A stretch of 64,000 bases of DNA, taken from Aeromicrobium sp. Leaf350 (GTDB taxonomy: Bacteria > Actinomycetota > Actinomycetes > Propionibacteriales > Nocardioidaceae). Where the stretch lies: the NCBI RefSeq assembly GCF_916858655.1, contig NZ_CAKASL010000001.1, positions 930,001 through 994,000 of the forward strand. Reading direction: 5' to 3'. The notes beneath the pieces are model-generated. The model saw nothing but the letters and a program-made list of their open reading frames with translations. It did not search any database and was not told where the DNA came from. Positions 35,567 to 43,742 of this stretch are shown in pieces. Within the stretch, counting starts at the first letter, position 1, and each line of letters opens with the position of its first letter. A program made the translations under genes and the position numbers.

Positions 35567-37017
35567 GCGATTCTCCTCGAGTCGGAAGTTCCGAGTCCGG
35601 TGACGGTGTCGGCGATCGCCGAGGTCACGAGTCCGTCGGGCCAGCGCAGGTCGACCCCGCGGCCCTCGGTCAGCCGTCCGCAGACGGCGGTGTCGACGTG
35701 CGACGGCAGCCCGGCTCCGGGCTGGGACGCGCGTGCGGGCGTGCGCTCGGTCGTGACCATCGCGAAGCCGGGGAAGCAGGTGAGCCAGTCGCCGGCCGTG
35801 GCGTCCGCGGGCATCGGGATGTCGTCGACGTCGAGCACGGCCTTGCAGCCGCTGGCCTCCGCGAGCATCCCGGTGGTGCCGATGACGCCGGTCATGCTGA
35901 CGTCCTTGGCGGCCGTGGGTCGCAGGGCCGGCACGACTCCGGCGAGGGCCCGCAGCTCGTCGGCACGCCGGTGCGACGAGGAGTCCCACTGCGATCCGGT
36001 GTAGCCGGGGCGCCAGCCGCCGCCGAGGTCGGCCGTGAGCCGCACGGACTCACCCGGGTGGCCACCGCCACCGGGGACCGGACGGTCGGCGCGGCCCAGG
36101 GCCGTGACGCTGAGCGAGGCCGGCACGCCGAGCTGCGTGTGCCCGCCGAGCACCGGCACGCCCCAGGCCTCCGACGCGGCGCGGAGCCCGCGGAAGATGC
36201 GGCGGGCGAACGAGGCGTCACGGGCGCCGACGGCGTCGAGCAGGCCCACGGGCGAGGCGCCCATCGCCGAGATGTCGTTGAGGTTGACCAGCACGGCGCA
36301 CCAGCCGGCCCACTCCGGGTCGCGCTCCACCATCGCGGGCAGGATCGCGTCGCACGCGGCCAGCAGGTCGGAACCGGGCACCGGGGCCGCGTCGTCGCCG
36401 ACGAATGCTCTGCCACCGAGACCGCTGGGGGGAGCCTCGAGGCCGTCGAGGAGCGCGCCGAGCGCGGCCTTGGTGGCCCGCGCGAGCCGCTCCACCCGGT
36501 CGATCGGCCAGAGCATGTGCACGTGCGGGCGGCCGTGGACGTCGAGCGTCCGCAGCGTGGTCCAGCCGAGGCGGACGAACAGCGACTCGTTCTGCGCCTG
36601 CACCGTGGCGTCGAAGCGCAGGGCACCCTCGGCCTCGGCGCGGGCGCACGCGGCGCGCACCAGCGCCCCGCCGATGCCGGCGTGCGTGCGGGCCGCCGCG
36701 CTGACGGCCAGGCGGCTTCCCGCCCACCAGCCGATGTCGCGGCCCTCGACCGCGGGAGCGATGCGCACCCCGCCCAGCAGTGCGCCCTCCGGGGTGCGGG
36801 CCAGGAGGACGATCGTGCGCGGGTCGTCGTCGACGCGGTCGGCGTCGTCGCCCGCGAAGATGCCCTGCTCCGCCACGAACACCTCACGGCGGAGGGACCG
36901 GTAGGCGTCGAGCTCTGCTCGGGTCTGCGCCTGCTCGACCAGGAAGGTCGGAGCGGGCGAAGGACGCGTGCCGGTGAGGATGCCGCGGTCGAGGTCGACA
37001 TAGGCCACGGGGATCAC
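35563..37017 (-). CDS. MSMEG_0567-type fusion: GNAT acetyltransferase + AIR synthase-like domain (NitE-NitF)
   Basis: 484 residues in two halves. Residues about 15-165 are a GNAT domain (AYRSLRREVFVAEQGIF, GIGGALVRAACARAEAEGA). From about 180 to the end is a PurM/SelD-like ATP-binding domain (AFVGDDAAPVPGSDLL, LVNLNDISAMGASPVGLLDA, VPVLGGHTQLG, KDVSMTGVIGTTGMLAEASG). In Synechocystis these are two proteins (sll0786, sll0787); the mycobacterial form is fused, as here. AIR-synthase-like domains phosphorylate carbonyl or amide oxygen. GTG 37017 overlaps the radical SAM stop (GTGA). Confidence 0.9.
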   Translation of the reverse strand: MIPVAYVDLDRGILTGTRPSPAPTFLVEQAQTRAELDAYRSLRREVFVAEQGIFAGDDADRVDDDPRTIVLLARTPEGALLGGVRIAPAVEGRDIGWWAGSRLAVSAAARTHAGIGGALVRAACARAEAEGALRFDATVQAQNESLFVRLGWTTLRTLDVHGRPHVHMLWPIDRVERLARATKAALGALLDGLEAPPSGLGGRAFVGDDAAPVPGSDLLAACDAILPAMVERDPEWAGWCAVLVNLNDISAMGASPVGLLDAVGARDASFARRIFRGLRAASEAWGVPVLGGHTQLGVPASLSVTALGRADRPVPGGGGHPGESVRLTADLGGGWRPGYTGSQWDSSSHRRADELRALAGVVPALRPTAAKDVSMTGVIGTTGMLAEASGCKAVLDVDDIPMPADATAGDWLTCFPGFAMVTTERTPARASQPGAGLPSHVDTAVCGRLTEGRGVDLRWPDGLVTSAIADTVTGLGTSDSRRIA

Positions 37018-38108
37018 GCCCCCTCGGACTGCAGCACGCTGCAGGCGCCACAGGCCGGGCACCCGGCGGCCTGGTCGGAGCCGTGCATGCCGGCCTCCAT
37101 CAGCGCGTGGGCGACGCGGCGCGTCACGTCCTGCAGCACCTCCGCCGGGGGCGGCGGCACGTGGTCGACGTCGGTCGCGAGCGTGCCGGCCAGGGGCCGG
37201 AACGGCACGACGAACGGGTAGACGCCCATGTCGACCAGCTCCTGCGCGGCCTCGACCATCTCGTCCGGGTCCTCGCCGAGCCCGACCAGCAGGTACGTCG
37301 AGACCTGGTTGTGGCCGAACACGCGCACCGCCTCGCGCCAGGCGGCGCGGTACTCGTCGAGCGGCACGGACGACTTGCCCGGCATCCACCGCCGACGCAC
37401 GTCGTCGTCCATCGACTCGACGTGGATGCCGATCGAGCGGGCCCCGGCCTCGTACAGGTCGGTGATCGTCTGCAGGTCGGCCGGCGGCTCGCACTGCACC
37501 TGGATCGCGAGGTCGGGCAGCACCTCGCGCACGGCCCGCACGCAGCGGGCCAGGTGGGTGGCACCGCGGTCGCGGCCGTTCGACGTGCCGGTGGTCATGA
37601 CCATCTGCGTGATGCCGTCGAGGTCGTGCGCGGCCTTGGCCACCTCGGCGATCTGCGACGGCGTCTTGACCGCGATGGTCGATCCGGCTTCGAGCGACTT
37701 CTCGATCGCGCAGAACCGGCACCGCTCGGCCTCGTCGTACCGCACGCACGTCTGCACCACGGTCGTGGCGAGGACGTTGGCCGAGTGCAGGCGGGCGATC
37801 TTCTCGTACGAGACCCCGTCGGCCGTCTCGAGGTCGTAGAACGCCGGGCGGCGCACCGGCTCCACGCCGAGGCCGGTGTCGGCCCCGTCGAGGAGCAGGC
37901 GCCCCCGGTTGATCGTGAACGGGCTGTCGGGGTTGATCGGGATGGCGGTCCCGATGCCCCCGAGCAGCACGTGACCGTCATCGCTCGGTCCCGCGCCCGA
38001 CTGCCGGCTGACCGGCGCATCGAGCAGTCGGATGCCCTGGATGGCGACATCGACTCGTGTGCTGGTGCGGGTGGCCGTGGCTCCGGCCCCGCAGCTGGGC
38101 GCGTTCAT
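37014..38108 (-). CDS. MSMEG_0568-type radical SAM enzyme (NitD)
   Basis: 364-residue radical SAM protein. The 4Fe-4S cysteines are in TCVRYDEAERCRFCAIEK, spacing C-x8-C-x2-C rather than the usual C-x3-C-x2-C. Downstream are the SAM-binding GTSNGRDRGATH and QVQCEPPADL blocks. The C-terminus has a second Cys group (GCPACGACSV), possibly an auxiliary cluster or metal site. It resembles biotin-synthase-like enzymes in mid-region. ATG 38108 follows a GAGGAG ribosome site. The reaction is unknown. Confidence 0.9.
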   Translation of the reverse strand: MNAPSCGAGATATRTSTRVDVAIQGIRLLDAPVSRQSGAGPSDDGHVLLGGIGTAIPINPDSPFTINRGRLLLDGADTGLGVEPVRRPAFYDLETADGVSYEKIARLHSANVLATTVVQTCVRYDEAERCRFCAIEKSLEAGSTIAVKTPSQIAEVAKAAHDLDGITQMVMTTGTSNGRDRGATHLARCVRAVREVLPDLAIQVQCEPPADLQTITDLYEAGARSIGIHVESMDDDVRRRWMPGKSSVPLDEYRAAWREAVRVFGHNQVSTYLLVGLGEDPDEMVEAAQELVDMGVYPFVVPFRPLAGTLATDVDHVPPPPAEVLQDVTRRVAHALMEAGMHGSDQAAGCPACGACSVLQSEGA

Positions 38109-38142
38109 GTGGTCTCCTCCGTCCCTCGTGTGGTGGTGGGGA

Positions 38143-38667
38143 TCAGAGGTTGTAGACGGAGTTGATGATCGCGCCCTTGCGGGCGTAGTGGATGATCGCG
38201 TCCTGCACGTCGAGCGGGTGCGCCGGGATGACGCCCTCGATCAGGTCCTCCTCGCGGATGCCGTGCAGCGCGAGGCCGAAGCGGCACGCGAAGACGGTGC
38301 CGCCCTCGGCGATGTAGGTCTCGATCGAGCCGTTCATGTTGAGCTCGCCCGGGAAGCCCGCGTCACCCGTCGTCGGGAAGCCACGATTGGCCGAGACGGC
38401 GAGGGTGCCGGGGCCGTAGAAGTAGATCGCGGTCTCGAAGCCCTTCCGCAGCGCGCGGGTGGCCTGCAGGATCGCGACGAAGCTGACCGACGACTCGTGC
38501 GGGATGCCGTGGATCAGGGTGAAGTACGACTGCCCCTCCTCGGCCTGGTAGTCGGGGAAGATCTTGGTCGAGCCGTAGAGGTTCGTGCCCTTGGGCAGCG
38601 ACGGGTGGGCGATCTCGCCGAGCGAGGCCTCGATGTTGGCGGCGATCTGGTCGTCGATGTCGGTCAT
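38143..38667 (-). CDS. MSMEG_0572/Sll0783-type nitrogen starvation response protein (NitB)
   Basis: 174-residue soluble protein. Distinctive stretches are NLYGSTKIFPDYQAEEGQSY, LIHGIPHESSVSFVAILQAT and HPLDVQDAIIHYARKGAII. The fold resembles DsrE-like proteins; a Cys is present in GGTVFACRFG. Sll0783 in Synechocystis is induced by nitrogen starvation and has been reported as needed for normal polyhydroxybutyrate accumulation. ATG 38667 has an AGGAGA site. It is the usual first gene of Nit1C clusters, preceded here by an amidohydrolase gene. Confidence 0.92.
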   Translation of the reverse strand: MTDIDDQIAANIEASLGEIAHPSLPKGTNLYGSTKIFPDYQAEEGQSYFTLIHGIPHESSVSFVAILQATRALRKGFETAIYFYGPGTLAVSANRGFPTTGDAGFPGELNMNGSIETYIAEGGTVFACRFGLALHGIREEDLIEGVIPAHPLDVQDAIIHYARKGAIINSVYNL

Positions 38668-38761
38668 CAGTTCTCCTGGGTGTGCTGCGATGGGGCGGGT
38701 CGTCGTGCGGGTCGTGCGGTACTGGCGTCGCGCCGTTGCGGGCCAGGGATCGGGGTCGAGG

Positions 38762-39589
38762 TCACGTGCCGTAGAGCGCCTCGAAGTTGCGGTGGAAGAA
38801 GTGGTCGGCGAGCTCGCCGTCGCCCGCGGCGGCCGCGAGGCGCGCGTGCTCCCCGGCGAAGTCGCCCCAGGGGGCGTCGGTCGCGAAGAGGATGCGGTCG
38901 TGGCCGATGCCACGCTTCTCGATCTCGCTCACGAGCCACAGCGGGGCGAAGCCGATCGTCCAGCTCGTGTCGGTGTAGACCTGCTTGCCGGCCTCGATCC
39001 AGTCGAAGAGCCGGCCGCCGATGAGCTTCATGTGGCCGCTCATGCCGCCGCCGAGGTGGACGAGGTGGATCTTGGTGTCGTCGCCGTACCGGTCGACGAG
39101 GTGGCCGATCTGGTCGATGTCGCTCGCGGCGCCCGGTGAGGTGTGCACGTGGACCACCAGGTCGTGCTGGGCGGCCGTCGTGAAGATGCGGTCGATCTGC
39201 TCGGCGCAGTCGGGGTCGGTCGGGGAGCCGCCGAGGAGGAAGCTCGTCTTGAGCGCCTTCACCCCGTGCTCGGTGGCCAGCGCCAGGGCACCGTCGTTGC
39301 GCTCGGCGTCGGAAGCCTTGGGCGAGACCCAGAGGCCGCAGCTCACGCGGTCGTCCTTCTGGGCCGCCTCGATCGCCAGCGGGTTCAAGTCGAACGCGGC
39401 GTCGGGGATCGGCACGCCGTAGTTCGGCAGCACCAGCGCCCGCTCGGTACCCTCCTCGTCGAGGGTCGCGATGAACTCGGCGACGGTCGCCTTGGCGGTG
39501 ACGTCGGCCTGGATCGGCGGGCCGCCGTAGAACGCGAACTCAGGCAGCCGCCCGATGTGGCGGTGTGCGTCGAGGTGGCCCGTGGTCAT
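38762..39589 (-). CDS. Amidohydrolase-family (amidohydrolase 2) metal hydrolase
   Basis: 275-residue TIM-barrel amidohydrolase. The metal-binding HxH is near the N-terminus (LDAHRHIGR, residues 6-14), and further His are in [10 protein letters not shown] and [10 protein letters not shown]; the Asp is in LFATDAPWG. The group includes decarboxylases and lactonases. It is first in the visible operon, 94 bases ahead of the Sll0783-like gene with nothing coding in between. It probably acts on an intermediate of the Nit1C pathway, an inference from position. Confidence 0.87.
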   Translation of the reverse strand: MTTGHLDAHRHIGRLPEFAFYGGPPIQADVTAKATVAEFIATLDEEGTERALVLPNYGVPIPDAAFDLNPLAIEAAQKDDRVSCGLWVSPKASDAERNDGALALATEHGVKALKTSFLLGGSPTDPDCAEQIDRIFTTAAQHDLVVHVHTSPGAASDIDQIGHLVDRYGDDTKIHLVHLGGGMSGHMKLIGGRLFDWIEAGKQVYTDTSWTIGFAPLWLVSEIEKRGIGHDRILFATDAPWGDFAGEHARLAAAAGDGELADHFFHRNFEALYGT

Positions 39590-39622
39590 GGGTCAAGTCC
39601 ACGGCCCGGGTGTTGCCGACTG

Positions 39623-39636
39623 GTTCCATTCGGAAC
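39623..39636. promoter_or_regulatory. Inverted repeat upstream of the Nit1C-type operon
   Basis: GTTCC-ATTC-GGAAC (39623-39636) lies 34 bases upstream of the amidohydrolase ATG, in the only long gap (39590-39724) before the operon. The arrangement resembles IclR-type half-sites, but no regulator gene is adjacent. A promoter or operator role is inferred. Confidence 0.4.
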
Positions 39637-39724
39637 AAGACCGTGTGAGGTCGCGTGTCATCCACGTTTCGCCCCTCTCCCGCCGGGCGGTGTTTGGCAC
39701 GCCTGACGCCCCGCGGGGGTGGGG

Positions 39725-41266
39725 TCAGTGGACGCCGCGGTCGCCGGTCCAGTGCTGGGCACGCAGCTCGCGCTTGAGGATCTTGCCCGCGCCGGAGACG
39801 GGCAGCGCCTCGACGACCTCGGCACTGCGGGGCAGCTTGTAGTTGGCGATGTGCTCCCGGCAGAACTCGGTCAGCTCCGCCGCCGTCAGGCTCGCGTCCG
39901 GCTGAAGCACCACGACCGCGTGCACCCGCTCGCCGTAGGCGTCGTCGGGCACGCCGATCACCGCGCACGCCGCGACCGACGGGTGCTGCGCGACGACGTT
40001 CTCGACCTCGACGGAGTACACGTTCTCGCCACCGGTCACGATCATGTCCTTGACCCGGTCGACGATGAACACGTAGCCACGGTCGTCCATGTACGCGCCG
40101 TCGCCGGTGTGCATCCAGCCGCCGCGCAGCGCCGTGGCCGTCTCCTCGTCGCGGTTCCAGTAGCCCTGCATCACGCTGTCTCCGCGCACCACCACCTCCC
40201 CGACGTCGCCCCGCGGCACCTCGACGTCGAACGCGTCGACGATCCGCACCTCCAGCTCGGCGACGGCTCGGCCAGCCGAGCGCCGCAGCACCGGGTCGTG
40301 GTGCTCCTCGGGCAGCAGCAACGTGGCGACGGGCGACAGCTCGGTCATGCCGTACGCCTGGGTGAAGTCGGCGCCGGTGAACACCTTCATGGCCCGCTCC
40401 AGCACCGCCTCCGACATCGGCGACGCCCCGTACATGATGCGGCGGACGCCGCTGAGGTCGTGGTCGCCGGTCTCCGGGTGGTCCGCGAGCATCTGGATCA
40501 TCGTCGGCACCAGCAGGGCGTCGGTCACGTCGTGCTGCTCGACGGCCCGGCAGACGGACGTGGGCTCGAACATCGGCACGATGACGTGGGTCGCCCCGAC
40601 GAGCTGTCCGAAGTTCCAGGCCGCGACGTCGGCCAGGTGGAACATCGGCGCGGCGTGCAGCAGTCGTCCGCGGCCGATCAGTCGGTGGGTCGTCAGCGAG
40701 GCCATGCCGTTGACCATCAGGTTGTCGTGGCTGAGCATGACGCCCTTGGGCGCACCCGTCGTGCCGCCGGTGTAGAAGATGCCGAACAGGTCCTGGCCCC
40801 CGGCTCCCGCGTCGGGCGCCGGTTCGTGAGCGGCGAGCAGGTCCTCGAGACCGAGACAGCCCTCGGGCGTCGGGCCGTCGCCGATGTGCACCACGGCCGT
40901 CAGCGCCTCGCACTCGTCGCGCAGTCGCGGCACCATCGCCGCGAAGGCGTCGTCCACCAGCAGCACCCGCGCCCCGGCGTCGCGCAGGGCGAAGGAGTTC
41001 TCGGGCACCGCCCAGCGGATGTTCAGCGGCACGACCACGGTGCCGCTCCAGGCCGCCGCGAGCAGGGCCTCGTGGTAGCGGTCGGAGTTGAGCGAGAGGA
41101 TCGCGAAGCGCTCTCCCGGGGTGACACCGAGATCGGTCAGCACGGCCGCGAGGCGGGCCACCTGGTCGACGCTCTCGCCGACGGTGCGGACGCGGTCGTT
41201 GTAGATCGTCAGCTTGCGGTCGGGGTCCTGCTGGACGGCGCGGTGCAGGGCAGTCGTGAGGCGCAT
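39725..41266 (-). CDS. Acyl-CoA synthetase (class I adenylate-forming)
   Basis: 513-residue FadD-like ligase. The P-loop is [18 protein letters not shown] (about residue 165), A5 [15 protein letters not shown]7 [20 protein letters not shown]8 [16 protein letters not shown] and the catalytic Lys in [11 protein letters not shown]. It would activate the growth substrate of the following acyl-CoA degradation genes, which all lie on the same strand upstream in position (41288-44927). The substrate is probably a medium-chain, branched or aromatic acid; I cannot tell which. Confidence 0.92.
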   Translation of the reverse strand: MRLTTALHRAVQQDPDRKLTIYNDRVRTVGESVDQVARLAAVLTDLGVTPGERFAILSLNSDRYHEALLAAAWSGTVVVPLNIRWAVPENSFALRDAGARVLLVDDAFAAMVPRLRDECEALTAVVHIGDGPTPEGCLGLEDLLAAHEPAPDAGAGGQDLFGIFYTGGTTGAPKGVMLSHDNLMVNGMASLTTHRLIGRGRLLHAAPMFHLADVAAWNFGQLVGATHVIVPMFEPTSVCRAVEQHDVTDALLVPTMIQMLADHPETGDHDLSGVRRIMYGASPMSEAVLERAMKVFTGADFTQAYGMTELSPVATLLLPEEHHDPVLRRSAGRAVAELEVRIVDAFDVEVPRGDVGEVVVRGDSVMQGYWNRDEETATALRGGWMHTGDGAYMDDRGYVFIVDRVKDMIVTGGENVYSVEVENVVAQHPSVAACAVIGVPDDAYGERVHAVVVLQPDASLTAAELTEFCREHIANYKLPRSAEVVEALPVSGAGKILKRELRAQHWTGDRGVH

Positions 41267-41287
41267 GGGGTGGCTTCCTGGTCGGGT

Positions 41288-42055
41288 CTACGTGGGCGTG
41301 GTGGCGTGGTGCTGACGGATGAAGTGGTCGCGCGCCCGGTCGAGGTCGCCGGCGAAGGCGAGGTCGACCTGGGTCTGCAGCTCGCGCTCGAGGTGCTCGG
41401 CGAATCCCTCACCGGCGATGCTGTGGTCCAGGAGGCGCTTGGTCTCGCGGACACCGGTGGCGGGGTGCTCGGCGATGCGGGCGGCCAGCTGCCGGGCGCG
41501 AGCGACCGGATCCGCCACGACCTCGCTGACGTACCCGAGGGCCAGGGCCTCGGCCGCGTCGAGCGACCCGGCGGTGAGGAACAGCTGGCTGGCTCGTGCC
41601 GCCCCGATCTGACGCGGGAGGAACCAGGAGAGGCTGAGGTCGCCCGCGCTCATGCCGAGCCGCAGGAACGGGGCGCTGAACACCGCGTCCGGCCCGGCGA
41701 TGCGCAGGTCGGACGCCGAGGCCAGCGCGAAGCCCGCCCCGACCGCGGGGCCGTTCACGGCCGCCACGACCGGCTGCGGGATGCCGCGCATCAGCAGGAT
41801 CGCGGCCACCGCGGTGCGCATCATGGCGGTCGCCTCGGACCGGTCGGTGCCGAGGCCCAGCGTGAGATCCATCCCGGAGCAGAAGCCGCGACCGGCGCCG
41901 GTCAGCACCACGGCACGGCACTCGGCGTCGTCGCCGATCGCGGCGAGCGCGTCACGCAGGTCGGCCACGAGGCGGCCCGTCACGGCGTTGAGCGTGTCGG
42001 CGCGGTCGAGCGTCACGGTCGTGACCGGACCGTCCGCCTCGACGCGCACGGTCAC
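41288..42055 (-). CDS. Enoyl-CoA hydratase/isomerase family protein
   Basis: 255-residue crotonase-fold enzyme. The oxyanion hole parts are [10 protein letters not shown] (about residue 60) and [14 protein letters not shown] (about 105). Downstream catalytic positions do not show the canonical two Glu clearly, so an isomerase or other crotonase activity is possible. GTG 42055 overlaps the SDR stop by four bases. Confidence 0.9.
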   Translation of the reverse strand: MTVRVEADGPVTTVTLDRADTLNAVTGRLVADLRDALAAIGDDAECRAVVLTGAGRGFCSGMDLTLGLGTDRSEATAMMRTAVAAILLMRGIPQPVVAAVNGPAVGAGFALASASDLRIAGPDAVFSAPFLRLGMSAGDLSLSWFLPRQIGAARASQLFLTAGSLDAAEALALGYVSEVVADPVARARQLAARIAEHPATGVRETKRLLDHSIAGEGFAEHLERELQTQVDLAFAGDLDRARDHFIRQHHATTPT

Positions 42056-42879
42056 TCGAACCCGCCTCCGCACACGAGCGTCTGGCCGCTCACGTAGTCG
42101 GAGTCCGGCGAGCAGAACATCGCGACGGCACCGGCGGCCTCGGCCGGGGTGCCGGCCCGCCCGAGGGGGATGCCCCGTTCGAGCTGCGCGAGGAGCTCGG
42201 GGTTCACGCCGACGGCCAGCTCGCGTCCGCCGACGTCGATCGTCGAACCGCCGCCCGCGGGCGCCTCGGTCAGCCGCGTGCGGATCAGGCCGAAGGCCAC
42301 GCAGTTGACCGTGACGTCGTACCGACCCCACTCCTTGGCCAAGGTCTTGGTCACGCCGATGATCGCGGACTTCGCGGCCGAGTAGTTGACCTGGCCGGTG
42401 TTGCCCGACGTGCCGGCGACCGAGGAGATGTTGACGACCTTGCGGGTCACTCGCGGCGCCTCCGCGGCGCGCTCGGCCTTCACGGCCGCCGAGATGACGG
42501 GCTGCGCGGCCCGCAGGATGCGGAACGGCGCCTTGAGGTGCACGTCGAGGATGGCGTCGAACTGCTCGTCGGTCATCTTCTGGATGACGCTGTCCCACGT
42601 GTAGCCGGCGTTGTTGACGATGATGTCGAGCCCGCCGAACGTGTCGGTGGCCGCGGCGACGAACCCCTCGGCGAAGCCGTCCTCGACGACGCTGCCGACG
42701 TGCGCGACCGCCCGCCCGCCGATCGCCTCGATCGCCGCGACGGTCTCCTTCGCCGGCTCGGCGTCGAGGTCGTTGACGACGACAGCGGCGCCGCGCGACG
42801 CCAGGGTGAGCGCGATCTCGCGCCCGATGCCGCGTCCCGATCCGGAGACGATCGCGGTCCTGCCCTGCAAGCTGGTCAT
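42052..42879 (-). CDS. SDR-family dehydrogenase (3-hydroxyacyl-CoA/FabG-like)
   Basis: 275-residue classical SDR. The cofactor site is VSGSGRGIGREIA (residues 12-24), NNAG is at about residue 90, and the catalytic Ser-Tyr-Lys lie in NISSVAGTSGNTGQVNYSAAK (split by context). An 80-100 residue spacing and the C-terminal GQTLVCGGGF are FabG-like; the extra segment KAERAAEAPRVTR before the Ser is found in HSD17B4-type/MaoC-linked SDRs. It probably oxidises a 3-hydroxyacyl-CoA. The stop overlaps the hydratase gene; the start overlaps the MaoC gene. Confidence 0.93.
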   Translation of the reverse strand: MTSLQGRTAIVSGSGRGIGREIALTLASRGAAVVVNDLDAEPAKETVAAIEAIGGRAVAHVGSVVEDGFAEGFVAAATDTFGGLDIIVNNAGYTWDSVIQKMTDEQFDAILDVHLKAPFRILRAAQPVISAAVKAERAAEAPRVTRKVVNISSVAGTSGNTGQVNYSAAKSAIIGVTKTLAKEWGRYDVTVNCVAFGLIRTRLTEAPAGGGSTIDVGGRELAVGVNPELLAQLERGIPLGRAGTPAEAAGAVAMFCSPDSDYVSGQTLVCGGGFE

Positions 42880-43295
42880 GACGGCCCTTCGGTGAGGTCG
42901 ACGACGGCGGTGCCGGTCAACGTGGTGGTGCCGTCCGCGAGCCGGACGGCGAGGTCGAGCGTCGCGAGGCCGTCGGTGACGTCGAGCACCGTGCCGTGGC
43001 AGGTGGGGCGCCCCAGCACGGGGGTGATCGCGACGAACCGCACCCCGAGGCTGCGGAGGCGCTCCTGCGGCACCCAGCCGGTCAGGAGTCGGCCCAGGTA
43101 GGCCATCGAGAGCATCCCGTGGGCGAACACGTCGTCCAGCCCGGCCGACCGGGCGACGTCCAGGTCGATGTGGATCGGGTTGTGGTCGCCGGAGGCTCCG
43201 GCGAAGAGGGCCAGCGTCGTGCGGCTGATCGGGGCGATCTCGAGCGGCGGCAGGGTGGTGCCCGGCACCAGGTCGAGGGTGGGCAGGGCAGTCAT
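42876..43295 (-). CDS. MaoC-like (R)-enoyl-CoA hydratase
   Basis: 139-residue hot-dog fold hydratase. The active-site motif is LFAGASGDHNPIHIDLDVAR, with the Asp-His pair (about residues 36-42), followed by FAHGMLSMAYLGRLL. It hydrates enoyl-CoA, either alone or as a heterodimer with the adjacent hot-dog protein at 43292. ATGA overlaps on both sides. Confidence 0.93.
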   Translation of the reverse strand: MTALPTLDLVPGTTLPPLEIAPISRTTLALFAGASGDHNPIHIDLDVARSAGLDDVFAHGMLSMAYLGRLLTGWVPQERLRSLGVRFVAITPVLGRPTCHGTVLDVTDGLATLDLAVRLADGTTTLTGTAVVDLTEGPS

Positions 43296-43741
43296 GCGGC
43301 CACCTCCCGCACGACGATCAGCGAGTCCGCCTCGGCGACCAGCTCGTCGCCGCGCAGGAAGTCGGTGTGCTTGACGACGAAGTCCATGTGCGCGTTCTTC
43401 GCGTACGCCTCGGTGATGCGCGACCGGACCGTCACGGTGTCGCCCGCGTGGAGCATCGCGTGGAACGTGAACGACTGCTCGCCGTGCAGCACCCCGCGCA
43501 GGTCGACCTCGAGGGCGTCGAGGTAGTCGAAGGGGTCCGGACGCTCGAGGTCGAGCGAGAACACGAACGTCGGCATCGCCACGACGTCCGGGTGCCCGGC
43601 GGCCCGGGCGGCGTCGGCGTCGAGGTGCACGGGGTCGGTCTCGCCGACCGCGGCCGCAAAGCTCTTCAGCCGGCCTCGCTCCAGCTCCACGGCGAGGTCG
43701 GGGATCGTGACGGCCAGGGCCGCCTCGTGGTCGAGGGCCAC
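43292..43741 (-). CDS. MaoC N-terminal-type dehydratase (FAS1-like dehydratase domain)
   Basis: 149-residue hot-dog protein of the kind that pairs with MaoC: ELERGRLKSFAAAVGETDPV near the N-terminus, VVAMPTFVFSL, and LHGEQSFTFHAMLHAGDTVT. It lacks the complete catalytic motif of its partner, as expected for the non-catalytic half of a heterodimer like the mycobacterial HadA/ChsH types. GTG 43741 starts one base from the thiolase stop. Confidence 0.9.
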   Translation of the reverse strand: MALDHEAALAVTIPDLAVELERGRLKSFAAAVGETDPVHLDADAARAAGHPDVVAMPTFVFSLDLERPDPFDYLDALEVDLRGVLHGEQSFTFHAMLHAGDTVTVRSRITEAYAKNAHMDFVVKHTDFLRGDELVAEADSLIVVREVAA

Positions 43742-43742
43742 G

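Noticed and set aside
39719..42097. Long plus-strand open frame opposite the acyl-CoA degradation genes
   Set aside because: Antisense shadow of three overlapping minus-strand genes with clear catalytic motifs.
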